This document shows positions 1 through 8,554 of a DNA stretch of 64,000 nt, piece after piece. Position numbers and translations under genes: made by a program. The stretch covers positions 1 through 64,000 of the forward strand of contig CAIJQQ010000012.1 of NCBI GenBank assembly GCA_903822825.1. The letters are read 5' to 3'. How positions within the stretch are numbered: the first letter of the stretch is position 1; every line of letters starts with the position of its first letter. The notes below the pieces were generated by a model. That model was not told the origin of the DNA and searched no databases. It was given only the letters and a program-made list of their open reading frames with translations. This stretch comes from an uncultured Burkholderiales bacterium. GTDB lineage: Bacteria; Pseudomonadota; Gammaproteobacteria; Burkholderiales; Burkholderiaceae_C.

Positions 1-176
1 GACAACTATTATGCACAAAATTTGTACATAGAAGATTTTTTGTTTTTTCCATGTTCTAAAATTATTAGCTAAAAAAATTTAATTCTCGATATTTTAATCA
101 ACAAATCAATTTGCTCAAAATTAAAAAACTAAAATAAACATTTTAGATTATTTTAAATTATTACCATTTTTAATTT
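1..176. other. AT-rich non-coding stretch
   Basis: By hand count only 31 of the first 180 bases are G or C (about 17 %), against roughly 60 % in the genes that follow. It holds long A and T runs and no open frame or clear hairpin terminator. It may be the edge of a region of foreign or H-NS-bound DNA lying to the left, or simply a spacer; the window does not show which. Confidence 0.7.
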
Positions 177-488
177 CTAGGATTTACGCCCAGGTTGCAA
201 ACGGGGCGCGTCCTCCACCACCTCGCGCACTTCCACATCGACGATGTCGTCCTGGCGTTGTGATTCGAAACCGGATGGACCAGCCGATCCAAAACCACGC
301 TGACCGCCGAAACGTGCGCCTTTGCGCAATTCGCTGAACTGCTGCCAGACCATCACCACCTGGGGCTTGCGGCCTGTCAACAACCAACGGAGCGTTGCAA
401 AGACGATGTAGCAAAGCAAACCAAAGAGCAAGGCCGCCAGGAAACCCAGTCCGAGCAGGCCCATGATGATGCGTGCAATCCAGTTCAT
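177..488 (-). CDS. small membrane protein of unknown function
   Basis: This 103-residue protein has one long hydrophobic segment or a tight hairpin at about residues 7-36, then a basic, Gly-rich soluble part and an acidic stretch (DDIVDVEVREVVED) before a basic end. I do not recognise a family. It is the last gene of the minus-strand operon, starting with ATG about 18 bases after the nagZ stop codon, so it is probably co-transcribed with nagZ and acpS. Its stop codon lies at the border of the very AT-rich edge of the window. The predicted topology is a short membrane anchor with a cytoplasmic tail. Function cannot be inferred beyond its position behind a cell-wall recycling enzyme. Confidence 0.65.
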   Translation of the reverse strand: MNWIARIIMGLLGLGFLAALLFGLLCYIVFATLRWLLTGRKPQVVMVWQQFSELRKGARFGGQRGFGSAGPSGFESQRQDDIVDVEVREVVEDAPRLQPGRKS

Positions 489-506
489 TCAGGTGTCCTG
501 TTCAGG

Positions 507-1592
507 TCAAGGCAGGCGGTCAAGCGCCTGCATGTAGTCGGCAGAGCGCACCAGCTCGCCCCAGGGGCGGGCGGGCGATCGGGGCAAGAGGTTCAATCGC
601 CGCTCCTCGCTGATGTCGCTGGGTGTCCAGTGGCCTTTGAGTTGGGCTTGGGCCAGCTGGTCGAGCACCTCGTCCAGCTCTGCGCCGTCGTTCACCGCTG
701 AGCGGTTGCACAGCAGCGCCAAGTCGCACCCGGCTTGCAGCGCAGTGATCACCGCTTCGGTGTAGCTGAGGGTGCGGCCGTCCATCTGGCGTGCGGCAGC
801 CATTGACAAATCGTCGGTGCAGACCACGCCCCGAAAGCCAAGCTGGTCACGCAAGATGTCTTGCAGCCAGCGCGGCGAAAAGCCTGCCGGACGGCTGTCG
901 ACCTTGCTGTAAATCACATGGGCGGGCATCACGGCCGTGAGCACGCTGCCCAGCCAGCGATAAGGCTGCGCGTCGTCGGCCAGGATGGTTTTCAGACCGC
1001 GTTTGTCCACCGGCAGCGCCACATGCGAGTCGGCCTTGACGGCACCGTGCCCGGGGAAATGTTTGCCGCAATTGCCCATGCCCGCTTGCAGCAGGCCTTG
1101 CATCAGGCTGCGGGCGAGCAAGCTCACCACACGCGGGTCGCGGGCAAAGGCGCGATCGCCAATGACGCCGCTCTCGCCGTGATCCAAATCGAGCACAGGG
1201 GTGAAGCTGAAATCGACGCCACAGGCGCGCAGCTCACTGGCCAACACAAAGCCTGCCGACGTGGCCGCTTCGCAGGCCTTGAGCACGCCCGAGCCGGGTT
1301 GCCCCTTGTCGTCTTGCGACCAAAGCTCGCCCAAAGCACGCATGGGGGGCAAATGGGTGAAGCCGTCGGTGCGAAAGCGCTGCACACGGCCGCCTTCGTG
1401 GTCCACCGCGATCAGCAGATCAGCACGGAGGCTTTTGATGTCGGCACACAGCGCGGTCAGCTGCGCACGGCTGTGCCAGTTGCGGCCAAACAAAATCATG
1501 CCCCCCACGAGCGGATGCGCCAGACGGCGGCGGTCCACGTCGGTCAATGTGGTGCCGGCAATGTCGATGATCAGGGGGGCGTGCTGTGTCAT
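507..1592 (-). CDS. nagZ: beta-N-acetylhexosaminidase NagZ
   Basis: NagZ is a cytoplasmic glycoside hydrolase family 3 enzyme that removes N-acetylglucosamine from GlcNAc-anhydroMurNAc muropeptides during peptidoglycan recycling. Over its 361 residues one sees VDHEGGRVQR near residue 63, the family motif KHFPGHG at 177-183 followed by Asp188 and His190 (the catalytic loop pair of NagZ), and the nucleophile region VCTDDLSM near 258-264. I chose the ATG before TQHAPL; the open frame extends 12 codons upstream only from a TTG. It follows acpS in the operon after a short gap. Length agrees with the family (about 330-360). Confidence 0.95.
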   Translation of the reverse strand: MTQHAPLIIDIAGTTLTDVDRRRLAHPLVGGMILFGRNWHSRAQLTALCADIKSLRADLLIAVDHEGGRVQRFRTDGFTHLPPMRALGELWSQDDKGQPGSGVLKACEAATSAGFVLASELRACGVDFSFTPVLDLDHGESGVIGDRAFARDPRVVSLLARSLMQGLLQAGMGNCGKHFPGHGAVKADSHVALPVDKRGLKTILADDAQPYRWLGSVLTAVMPAHVIYSKVDSRPAGFSPRWLQDILRDQLGFRGVVCTDDLSMAAARQMDGRTLSYTEAVITALQAGCDLALLCNRSAVNDGAELDEVLDQLAQAQLKGHWTPSDISEERRLNLLPRSPARPWGELVRSADYMQALDRLP

Positions 1593-1629
1593 GGGGAGTC
1601 CATTCAATGTGGTGCGCCAGCGCGGCAAA

Positions 1630-2037
1630 TCAAGGGTGCGGTGGGCCTTGGGTCTCCACCACGCAAAAACTGGCGGCGTATTCGGATTCGTCGGTCACGG
1701 TGATGTGAGCGCTGAGCTGCTTGGCTTCAAACCACTCTTTCAAAACACCGTGCAGCACAACGACCGGCTGACCGCTGGGCAGTTTGCCGATCTCGCACAA
1801 GCGCCAGGTCATGGGCATGCGCATGCCCAGGCCAATGGCTTTGCTGAAGGCTTCTTTGGCCGAAAAGCGGGTGGCCAAGTAGCGCACACCGCGCTCGGGC
1901 CAGCGGGCACTGCGGGCTTTCCAGGTGACCATTTCGGCATCAGACAGCACCTTGGCGGCAAAGCGCTCGCCGTGGCGATCCAAGCTGGCTTGGATGCGCC
2001 GGATGTCGCAAATGTCGGTGCCGATGCCGTAAATCAT
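1630..2037 (-). CDS. acpS: holo-[acyl-carrier-protein] synthase AcpS
   Basis: AcpS moves the 4'-phosphopantetheine group from coenzyme A to the conserved serine of acyl carrier protein, whose gene acpP lies about 10 kb away in this window. The 135-residue product shows the Mg2+-binding pattern: GTDICDI with Asp8 at the start and the [10 protein letters not shown] motif with Glu62. The chosen ATG overlaps the pdxJ stop codon (ATGA), which suggests translational coupling; the frame upstream of it begins only with TTG. Genes pdxJ-acpS adjacent to recO, era and rnc is a very common proteobacterial order. Confidence 0.95.
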   Translation of the reverse strand: MIYGIGTDICDIRRIQASLDRHGERFAAKVLSDAEMVTWKARSARWPERGVRYLATRFSAKEAFSKAIGLGMRMPMTWRLCEIGKLPSGQPVVVLHGVLKEWFEAKQLSAHITVTDESEYAASFCVVETQGPPHP

Positions 2038-2783
2038 TTTTTCAGGCAAGCGAGGTAGGCCTGCACCGTGGCGCTGTAGCCCATCTCCAGGGCATCGGCC
2101 ATGAAGGCGTGGCCGATCGAGACTTCTTGCAGGCCTTTGACGGCCGCCACAAAGGCGGGCAGGTTGTCGCGGTTGAGGTCATGCCCGGCGTTCACACCCA
2201 GGCCTGCCTGCAAAGCCGCCACGGCGGCATCGGCGTAGCGCTGCAACTGGTTGGCGTTGTCTGGCGTGCCCCAGCTGGCGGCGAAGGGCTCGGTGTAGAG
2301 CTCCACACGGTCGGCGCCCACGGCGCGGGCGGCGGCCATTTGTTCGGGGATGGGGTCCATGAACAGGCTCACGCGCACGCCCAGGGCTTTGCATTCGTCG
2401 ATCAGGGGTTTCAGGCGCTCGGCATCTTGCGGAAACGTCCAGCCATGGTCGCTGGTGAACTGGCCTTCGCTGTCGGGCACAAAGGTCACTTGGTGTGGGC
2501 GCACGGCGCGCACGTGGTCCATCAGGTTGTGAAAGGGGTTGCCTTCGATGTTGAACTCGCGCTCGGGCCAGGCTTGCATCAAGGCGGTGAGTTCGGGCAC
2601 GTCGCTTTCGCGGATGTGGCGCTCATCGGGCCGAGGGTGGATGGTGATGCCCTGCGCACCCGCTTGCAGGCATAGCTCGGCCGCGCGCGTGACGCTGGGG
2701 ATGCCCAGGTGGCGGGAGTTGCGCAGCAGCGCGACTTTGTTGACGTTGACCGACAGGGCAACGCGTTCAGAGGTGGTGGTCAT
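2034..2783 (-). CDS. pdxJ: pyridoxine 5'-phosphate synthase PdxJ
   Basis: PdxJ condenses 3-amino-2-oxopropyl phosphate with 1-deoxyxylulose 5-phosphate to give pyridoxine 5'-phosphate, the last step of DXP-dependent vitamin B6 synthesis. The 249-residue TIM-barrel protein starts with the typical [17 protein letters not shown] segment and has the phosphate/active-site motif HPRPDERHI at 49-57. The open frame runs much further upstream, but homology to the family begins just after the ATG that overlaps the recO stop codon (ATGA), so that start is used. Length is normal. Confidence 0.96.
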   Translation of the reverse strand: MTTTSERVALSVNVNKVALLRNSRHLGIPSVTRAAELCLQAGAQGITIHPRPDERHIRESDVPELTALMQAWPEREFNIEGNPFHNLMDHVRAVRPHQVTFVPDSEGQFTSDHGWTFPQDAERLKPLIDECKALGVRVSLFMDPIPEQMAAARAVGADRVELYTEPFAASWGTPDNANQLQRYADAAVAALQAGLGVNAGHDLNRDNLPAFVAAVKGLQEVSIGHAFMADALEMGYSATVQAYLACLKK

Positions 2784-3529
2784 AGGGTTTGCAAGTCCAG
2801 CATCATTTGGCGGGTGCGCAAAGCACCCACGCCGCAATGGTAGTTGAGCATGAGGCGCAAAGGGCGTTGCAGTAGCACCAGCAGGTCGGAGCACTCGCGC
2901 AGCAAAGCAGCCAGCGGGTTGGTCGACGCCAAGGCCGTGTGCAGCGCTTGCCATTGCACGCCGCGAAAAGCGCTGCGGGTGTCGCCACTCACCCACTGCA
3001 AGCCCGCTTCAGGCACCAAGGCGTAATGCTCGGTGGGCAGCAGCGGTTTGAGGGTCAGGGTTTGCACATCGAGTGCGGGCAACAAACCCATGTCTTTGAG
3101 CAGCAGCAGCTCAAACCCTCGCAAAGCCCATTGCAAAGCGTCGGGGTCGCCGCTGGCCAGCAAGCGCACGACTGCGGCGTACACATCGAACAGCTCAGGG
3201 TGAGGGTCGTCACGGGCCGTCAGGCGCATCAGCAATTCATTGATGTAATAGCCGGACAACAAAGCCTCGCCCGTGGGCATGACGTGTCCGCCCACCCATT
3301 CGGCCGACTTGAGGGTGCGGATGTCGCCGTCTCCCCCGAAAGCCAGCGACAAAGGCTGCAAAGGCAAGAGCACCGGGCGAAAGCTGGACGTGGGCCGTTT
3401 GGCCCCTTTGGCCACCAAAGCCACACGCCCGTGGTGACAGGTGAAGACTTCGAGGATCAGGCTGGTTTCGCTCCAGTCGTAGCGGTGCAGCACATAGGCG
3501 GGTTCGTCCGCGATCCGCTGGGTGGCCAT
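2780..3529 (-). CDS. recO: DNA repair protein RecO
   Basis: RecO works with RecF and RecR to load RecA on single-stranded DNA coated with SSB during gap repair. The 249-residue sequence begins with the expected OB-fold segment ([15 protein letters not shown], then [13 protein letters not shown]) followed by an alpha-helical C-terminal domain. No zinc-type cysteine cluster is visible in the C-terminal part. It lies 12 bases after era and overlaps pdxJ by 4 bases, as in many Proteobacteria. The identification rests on the N-terminal motif, length and position. Confidence 0.95.
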   Translation of the reverse strand: MATQRIADEPAYVLHRYDWSETSLILEVFTCHHGRVALVAKGAKRPTSSFRPVLLPLQPLSLAFGGDGDIRTLKSAEWVGGHVMPTGEALLSGYYINELLMRLTARDDPHPELFDVYAAVVRLLASGDPDALQWALRGFELLLLKDMGLLPALDVQTLTLKPLLPTEHYALVPEAGLQWVSGDTRSAFRGVQWQALHTALASTNPLAALLRECSDLLVLLQRPLRLMLNYHCGVGALRTRQMMLDLQTL

Positions 3530-3541
3530 GGACAGCGGCGC

Positions 3542-4603
3542 TTATTCGTAACCGAAGGAGCGCACACGCGCCTCGTCGTCGGCCCAGCCTGAGCGCACCT
3601 TGACCCACAACTCGATGAAGACCTTGGCGTCGAGCAGTTTTTCCAGCTCGACGCGGGTTTCGGTGCCAATGCGCTTGAGCTTTTCGCCCTTGTCGCCAAT
3701 GACCATGGCTTTGTGCCCATCGCGCTCGACCACGATGGTGGCGGCGATGCGCAGCATGCGCTTGGAGGTGCGACCGGCTTCTTCTTCGAACTTGTCGATC
3801 ACCACCGTGGAGGTGTAGGGCAACTCGTCACCCGTCAGGCGAAACAGTTTTTCGCGCACCATTTCGCTGGCGAGGAATTTTTCGCTGCGGTCGGTCAACT
3901 CGTCGTTGGTGTACCACCAGCCCTGCTCCGGCAGGTATTTCTCGCAAATGCCCAAAAGGCGTTCGATGTCTTTGGGCTGCTTGGCCGACATCGGCACGAA
4001 CTCGGCAAACGGGTGGCGCTCTTGCATGCCCTGCAACCAAGGGGCGATCTCAGCGCGGCGGTTGACCATGTCGAGTTTGTTGGCGATCAGCAGCACCGGA
4101 ATGCCGGGCTTGAGCAGCGACAGCACTTTGGCGTCGGCTTGGTTGAAGCTGCCCGCTTCAACCACAAACAACACCAGGTCCACATCACCGACAGCGCCGA
4201 CCACGGTCTTGTTGAGCGACTTGTTGAGCGCGGTGCCGTGGCGAGTCTGGAAGCCCGGGGTGTCCACAAACACGAACTGGGTCTGCTGGAGGTTGCGGAT
4301 GCCTGTGATGCGGTGGCGCGTGGTTTGCGCTTTGCGCGAGGTGATGCTGATCTTTTGCCCCACGAGCGCGTTGAGCAAGGTGGATTTGCCCACGTTGGGC
4401 TTGCCCACGATGGCCACCAGGCCGCAACGCTGGCCCTCTGCAGACACAGGCGCATCGGTGGGCAGACCTGCTGCTTGTGCTTCGGCCCCCGAACGTGGCT
4501 CGACGTTCACCCCGGGAATGTCGATGCTGCGGCGCGCCATCTTGGCGGACACGTCCACATGGGCGGGAATGTCAGCGTCGTCGGGTGTGGTTTTGGCGTT
4601 CAT
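3542..4603 (-). CDS. era: GTPase Era
   Basis: Era is an essential GTPase that binds the 3' end of 16S rRNA and helps mature the 30S subunit. The sequence has the G1 loop GKPNVGKS at 67-74, the switch region with [10 protein letters not shown]3 as DTPGF, G4 as NKLD, and a C-terminal KH domain ([17 protein letters not shown]). At 353 residues it is about 50 longer than most Era proteins because of an acidic, probably disordered N-terminal extension before the GTPase domain. The ATG overlaps the rnc stop codon (ATGA), so the extension appears to be genuine rather than a misplaced start. Confidence 0.97.
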   Translation of the reverse strand: MNAKTTPDDADIPAHVDVSAKMARRSIDIPGVNVEPRSGAEAQAAGLPTDAPVSAEGQRCGLVAIVGKPNVGKSTLLNALVGQKISITSRKAQTTRHRITGIRNLQQTQFVFVDTPGFQTRHGTALNKSLNKTVVGAVGDVDLVLFVVEAGSFNQADAKVLSLLKPGIPVLLIANKLDMVNRRAEIAPWLQGMQERHPFAEFVPMSAKQPKDIERLLGICEKYLPEQGWWYTNDELTDRSEKFLASEMVREKLFRLTGDELPYTSTVVIDKFEEEAGRTSKRMLRIAATIVVERDGHKAMVIGDKGEKLKRIGTETRVELEKLLDAKVFIELWVKVRSGWADDEARVRSFGYE

Positions 4604-5280
4604 GCGGTATTTTTGAGGATGTCGAGCAGGGCCTGGGCTGCGGCTTGTTCGGCAGCTCGGCGTGAGGGACCCAGCCCGCGTTGGGACTGGCGCAGTTGGG
4701 GCACTTCACAGGCCACTTCAAAGGTCTGGCGGTGGGCTGCACCGGAGGTTTCCACCACGGTGTATTGCGGCAGTGCCAGCTTGCGGCCTTGCAGCCACTC
4801 CTGGAGTTCGGTCTTGGGGTCTTTGGCGGCCGCCTGCATGGTGGGGTTGATGTCCACTTTCTGGAACAAGCGCTCCACCAGGGACTGAGCAGCGGCGTAG
4901 CCACCGTCCAGATAGACCGCACCGATCACGGCTTCGAGCGCATCGGCCAAGATGGACGGGCGCTTTTGTCCGCCCGAGCGCAGCTCGCCTTCGCCCAGAC
5001 GCAAGACAGCAGGCAAATCCATCTGCTGCGCCAGCTGGTGCAGCGTGTCTTGTTTGACGAGGTTGGCCCGCACACGCGAGAGATCGCCTTCGGGCAAGTC
5101 GCTCAGTTGGGTGTAGAGCATGTGCGCCACCGCCAGGTTGAGCACAGAGTCGCCCAAAAATTCGAGCCGCTCGTTGTGGTCGGCGCTGAAGCTGCGGTGC
5201 GTGACCGCTTGTTGCAGCAAGGGCCGCTGCTTGAAAGCGTAGCCCAGTCGGACTTGCAGTTCAGAAAGAAGGTCGCTCAC
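4600..5280 (-). CDS. rnc: ribonuclease III
   Basis: RNase III cleaves double-stranded RNA and processes the rRNA precursor. The signature ERLEFLGDS (about 37-45) carries the metal-binding acidic residues, a second acidic site lies in [16 protein letters not shown], and a double-stranded RNA-binding domain follows (LQEWLQGRK to the C-terminal [10 protein letters not shown]). I prefer the GTG start one base after the lepB stop codon, giving 226 residues, because the domain normally begins about ten residues before LGYAF; the frame reaches 12 codons further upstream from a TTG inside lepB. It overlaps era by 4 bases. Confidence 0.95.
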   Translation of the reverse strand: MSDLLSELQVRLGYAFKQRPLLQQAVTHRSFSADHNERLEFLGDSVLNLAVAHMLYTQLSDLPEGDLSRVRANLVKQDTLHQLAQQMDLPAVLRLGEGELRSGGQKRPSILADALEAVIGAVYLDGGYAAAQSLVERLFQKVDINPTMQAAAKDPKTELQEWLQGRKLALPQYTVVETSGAAHRQTFEVACEVPQLRQSQRGLGPSRRAAEQAAAQALLDILKNTA

Positions 5281-5281
5281 G

Positions 5282-6247
5282 TCAATCGAAAGCGCCGATG
5301 CGCTTGAGGTTGCCAAAGTTCATCCAGACGAAGAAAGCTCGGCCCACGATGTTGGCATCGGGCACAAAGCCCCAATAGCGCGAGTCGAGCGAGTTGTCGC
5401 GGTTGTCGCCCATCATGAAGTAGTGACCGGCAGGGACTTTGCAAACCACGCCTTCGACGCTGTAACGGCACTGGTCCCGGAACGGGAATTCGTCTGCACC
5501 CGGGATGAATGCAGGGCGCTCGCTGTCGATGATGAGCTGGTGTGTTTTGCCCGGCAAGTTCTCGCTCTGGTGCTTGAAGTAGCGCATCACCGAGTCGTCA
5601 AAGTAGTCCGGCAAGTTCTCGCTGGCCACAGCTTGGCCGTTGATCGTCAGCTTCTTGTTCAGGTAGGCCACTTCGTCCCCCGGAATGCCGACCACGCGCT
5701 TGATGTAGTCTTGGCTGGGGCGTGGTGGGAAGCGGAAAACCATCACGTCACCGCGCTGCACCGGGGTGCCTTCGGTGAGCTTGATGTTGGCCACGGGCAA
5801 GCGGATACCGTAATGGAATTTGTTGACCAGAATCAGGTCACCGATCTGCAAAGTCGGGATCATTGAGCCTGAGGGGATTTTGAATGGCTCGAACAGGAAT
5901 GAGCGCAAGACAAACACCACCACGATCACGGGAAAGAGCCCAGCAGTCCAGTCCAGCCACCAAGGCTGCATGAGCAGCTTGTCGCGGGCTTGGGTCGTGT
6001 CGGTGTCGATTTTCTCGATGCCCAAGCGCGTGAGTTCGCTGCGGCGCTGGGTCGCGGCTTCTTCCAGGCGAGCGGCCGCGGCTTCGCGTTGGGGTAAAAA
6101 ATAAAAGCGCTCGGCCAACCAGTAAATGCCGGTCACCACCGTGGCCAGCAACAAGAGCAACGCAAAATTGCCCTCGATGTAACCCAGATACCAGGACCCT
6201 GCATAGCCCACAAACGCAGCCAACACCAAAGACGTCAAAAATTGCAT
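5282..6247 (-). CDS. lepB: signal peptidase I
   Basis: LepB is the inner-membrane protease that removes signal peptides from exported proteins such as MucD encoded nearby. Two hydrophobic segments (about 5-23 and 27-45) are followed by a charged cytoplasmic helix, a third membrane segment near 103-117, and the catalytic region: Ser128 in PSGSM and Lys183 in the [11 protein letters not shown] box form the Ser-Lys dyad, with the C-terminal [14 protein letters not shown] motif. The 321-residue length fits the family. The ATG overlaps the lepA stop codon (ATGA); the lepA-lepB-rnc order is nearly universal in Proteobacteria. Confidence 0.97.
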   Translation of the reverse strand: MQFLTSLVLAAFVGYAGSWYLGYIEGNFALLLLLATVVTGIYWLAERFYFLPQREAAAARLEEAATQRRSELTRLGIEKIDTDTTQARDKLLMQPWWLDWTAGLFPVIVVVFVLRSFLFEPFKIPSGSMIPTLQIGDLILVNKFHYGIRLPVANIKLTEGTPVQRGDVMVFRFPPRPSQDYIKRVVGIPGDEVAYLNKKLTINGQAVASENLPDYFDDSVMRYFKHQSENLPGKTHQLIIDSERPAFIPGADEFPFRDQCRYSVEGVVCKVPAGHYFMMGDNRDNSLDSRYWGFVPDANIVGRAFFVWMNFGNLKRIGAFD

Positions 6248-8055
6248 CAATCTTCCACCTGCAAAATGGCGAGGAAAGCTTCTTGAGGCACCTCGACCGA
6301 ACCAATCTGTTTCATGCGCTTTTTACCCGCTTTTTGCTTTTCCAGCAGTTTGCGCTTGCGCGAAATATCGCCACCATAGCACTTGGCCAGCACGTTCTTG
6401 CGCAAAGCCTTGATGCTTTCACGGGCAATGATATTGGCACCAATGGCTGCCTGAATCGCCACATCGAACATCTGGCGGCTGATGATCTCGCGCATCTTGG
6501 CCACCACCGCACGGCCACGGTACTGGGACTGTGAGCGGTGCACGATGATGGACAGCGCATCGACCTTCTCGCCGTTGAGCAAAATATCGACCTTGACCAC
6601 GTCCGAAGCACGGAACTCTTTGAATTCATAGTCCATCGAGGCGTAACCCCGGCTGACCGATTTGAGCTTGTCAAAAAAGTCCAGCACGATCTCGCCCAGC
6701 GGCATCTCGTAGGTCAGCATGACCTGACGGCCGTGGTAGGCCATGTTCATCTGCACACCGCGTTTTTGGTTGGCCAGTGTCATGACCGGGCCCACATAGT
6801 CTTGCGGCATGTACAAATGCACTGTGACAATGGGCTCGCGGATTTCTTGCAGCTTGCCCTGATCAGGCATCTTGGAGGGGTTTTCCACCATGACAACTTC
6901 GCCACCTGGCTGGACCACTTGGTAGACCACGCTCGGCGCGGTGGTGATCAGGTCTTGGTCAAATTCGCGCTCCAGCCGCTCTTGCACGATTTCCATGTGC
7001 AACAAACCCAAAAAGCAGCAACGAAAGCCAAAACCCAGCGCTTGCGAGACTTCAGGTTCGTAATGCAAAGACGCATCGTTGAGCTTGAGCTTTTCCAGCG
7101 CATCGCGCAGGCCGTCGTATTGGTTGGCTTCGGTGGGGTACAAGCCGGCAAACACCTGGGGCTGGATTTCTTTGAAACCGGGCAGCGCTTGAGCGGCAGG
7201 CCCCAAATTGTTGGGCAGCTTCTTTTCCAGCGTCACGGTGTCGCCCACCTTGGCGGCTTGCAACTCCTTGATGCCCGCGATGATGTAACCCACCTCGCCC
7301 GCTCTGAGCATCTGGCGCGGTTCGTTGGCGGGGGTGAAAACACCCAGGCTGCCCGCTTCGTAGACGGCATGGCTGGCCATCATCTTGATGCGTTCGTTTT
7401 TGAGCAACTGGCCGTCAACCACGCGCACCAGCATGACCACGCCGACATAGCTGTCAAACCAACTGTCGATGATCATGGCGCGCAGGGGTGCGTCGGGGTT
7501 GCCTTTGGGCGGCGGAATGCGTGCGACCACGGCCTCGAGAATTTCATCAATGCCCATGCCGGTTTTGGCAGAACACGGGATCGCATCGGTGGCGTCAATG
7601 CCGATCACGTCTTCGACTTCGCTTCGGGCGTTGTCAGGATCGGCGTTGGGCAGATCCATCTTGTTGAGCACGGGCACCACTTCTACACCCAGGTCGAGTG
7701 CGGTATAGCAGTTGGCCACGGTTTGTGCTTCCACGCCCTGACTGGCGTCCACCACCAGCAAGGCGCCTTCGCAGGCCGACAGTGATCGCGACACTTCATA
7801 AGAGAAGTCCACATGGCCAGGTGTGTCGATCAGGTTGAGGTTGTAGACCTGCCCGTCTTTGGCTTTGTATTGCAGCGCAGCCGTTTGCGCTTTGATGGTG
7901 ATGCCGCGCTCTTTCTCGATGTCCATCGAGTCGAGCACTTGGGCTTCCATGTCACGGGCTTCAATTCCCCCACAGCGTTGAATCAAACGATCGGCCAGCG
8001 TGGATTTGCCGTGGTCAATGTGCGCAATGATCGAAAAATTTCTGATGTGATTCAT
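6247..8055 (-). CDS. lepA: elongation factor 4 (LepA)
   Basis: LepA is a translational GTPase related to EF-G that binds the ribosome and affects elongation and 30S biogenesis. At 602 residues it has the expected length. The P-loop AHIDHGKS is at 11-18, G2 RGITIK, G3 DTPGHVDF and G4 NKMD follow, and the C-terminal end has the LepA-specific domain ([23 protein letters not shown]). The ATG at the chosen start is preceded in frame only by a TTG. A strong intrinsic terminator hairpin lies about 45 bases upstream, so lepA probably has its own promoter or an attenuated leader. Confidence 0.98.
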   Translation of the reverse strand: MNHIRNFSIIAHIDHGKSTLADRLIQRCGGIEARDMEAQVLDSMDIEKERGITIKAQTAALQYKAKDGQVYNLNLIDTPGHVDFSYEVSRSLSACEGALLVVDASQGVEAQTVANCYTALDLGVEVVPVLNKMDLPNADPDNARSEVEDVIGIDATDAIPCSAKTGMGIDEILEAVVARIPPPKGNPDAPLRAMIIDSWFDSYVGVVMLVRVVDGQLLKNERIKMMASHAVYEAGSLGVFTPANEPRQMLRAGEVGYIIAGIKELQAAKVGDTVTLEKKLPNNLGPAAQALPGFKEIQPQVFAGLYPTEANQYDGLRDALEKLKLNDASLHYEPEVSQALGFGFRCCFLGLLHMEIVQERLEREFDQDLITTAPSVVYQVVQPGGEVVMVENPSKMPDQGKLQEIREPIVTVHLYMPQDYVGPVMTLANQKRGVQMNMAYHGRQVMLTYEMPLGEIVLDFFDKLKSVSRGYASMDYEFKEFRASDVVKVDILLNGEKVDALSIIVHRSQSQYRGRAVVAKMREIISRQMFDVAIQAAIGANIIARESIKALRKNVLAKCYGGDISRKRKLLEKQKAGKKRMKQIGSVEVPQEAFLAILQVED

Positions 8056-8099
8056 CAAGGACGGTCTGCAAGTAGTTGAGGATCAACGATCCACACAAG

Positions 8100-8130
8100 A
8101 AAAAAGGGCGCGTCGAGTGGTGACGCGCCC
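8100..8130 (-). terminator. Rho-independent terminator upstream of lepA
   Basis: On the minus strand a perfect 9-base stem (GGGCGCGTC with GACGCGCCC) and a 7-base loop is followed directly by six T residues. No T-run follows on the plus strand, so it acts on minus-strand transcripts. It can end transcripts coming from mucD, or act as an attenuator for a lepA leader because the lepA start codon is only about 45 bases further on. Confidence 0.8.
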
Positions 8131-8554
8131 TGAACCAACAATCAATGGCAACTGCGATAGTTGGAACTTCATTGTAGGCAAATTGCCCCGTTCGCACAGC
8201 CCCGAAAACCGGCTTGGCAGGTCGTTGCGGTGATGCAACATCAATATTGTCCACAGCTTGTTCACAATTCAAGGGATATCTGATTGAACAACTTGTGGGC
8301 TACTTGTGGATCACGGGTGGACTGTTGTTGAACATCCCGCATCGTGAATCCAGACCTGCGCTTTATGCCATGAATGATGGTTCAAGACACCTGATTTTAA
8401 CGAAATTCGTCATGAACACTTCGAAAAGTAAGTAACCGCAGACTTCCGAGGTGCAGAAAAAAATGAATAAAAAAATTTCATCTGTTGCATCCATGCCCCT
8501 TCTGGCCACCAATGCCCCCGAATCGCTGGGGGGCTCTTGACAAGTCTGAACAGT
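8131..8554. other. intergenic region between mucD and lepA with DnaA-box-like sites
   Basis: No convincing gene is seen in this 424-base gap; a plus-strand frame of 73 codons starts with a rare codon and has no family likeness. Two near-consensus DnaA-box-like nonamers lie side by side, TTGTCCACA at 8247-8255 and TTGTTCACA at 8258-8266, with a third on the other strand (TGATCCACA) at 8305-8313. Whether DnaA binds here is not known. Confidence 0.4.

Noticed and set aside
3713-4888. Plus-strand open frame of 391 codons opposite era and rnc
   Set aside because: It lies wholly antisense to two conserved genes; composition is His/Gln/Arg-rich as expected of a shadow frame in GC-rich DNA.
6538-7785. 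Plus-strand open frame of 415 codons opposite lepA
   Set aside because: Antisense shadow of LepA, with no domain-like pattern.
8214-8435. Possible 73-codon gene between mucD and lepA
   Set aside because: Rare start codon, no ribosome binding site and no recognisable pattern; treated as intergenic.
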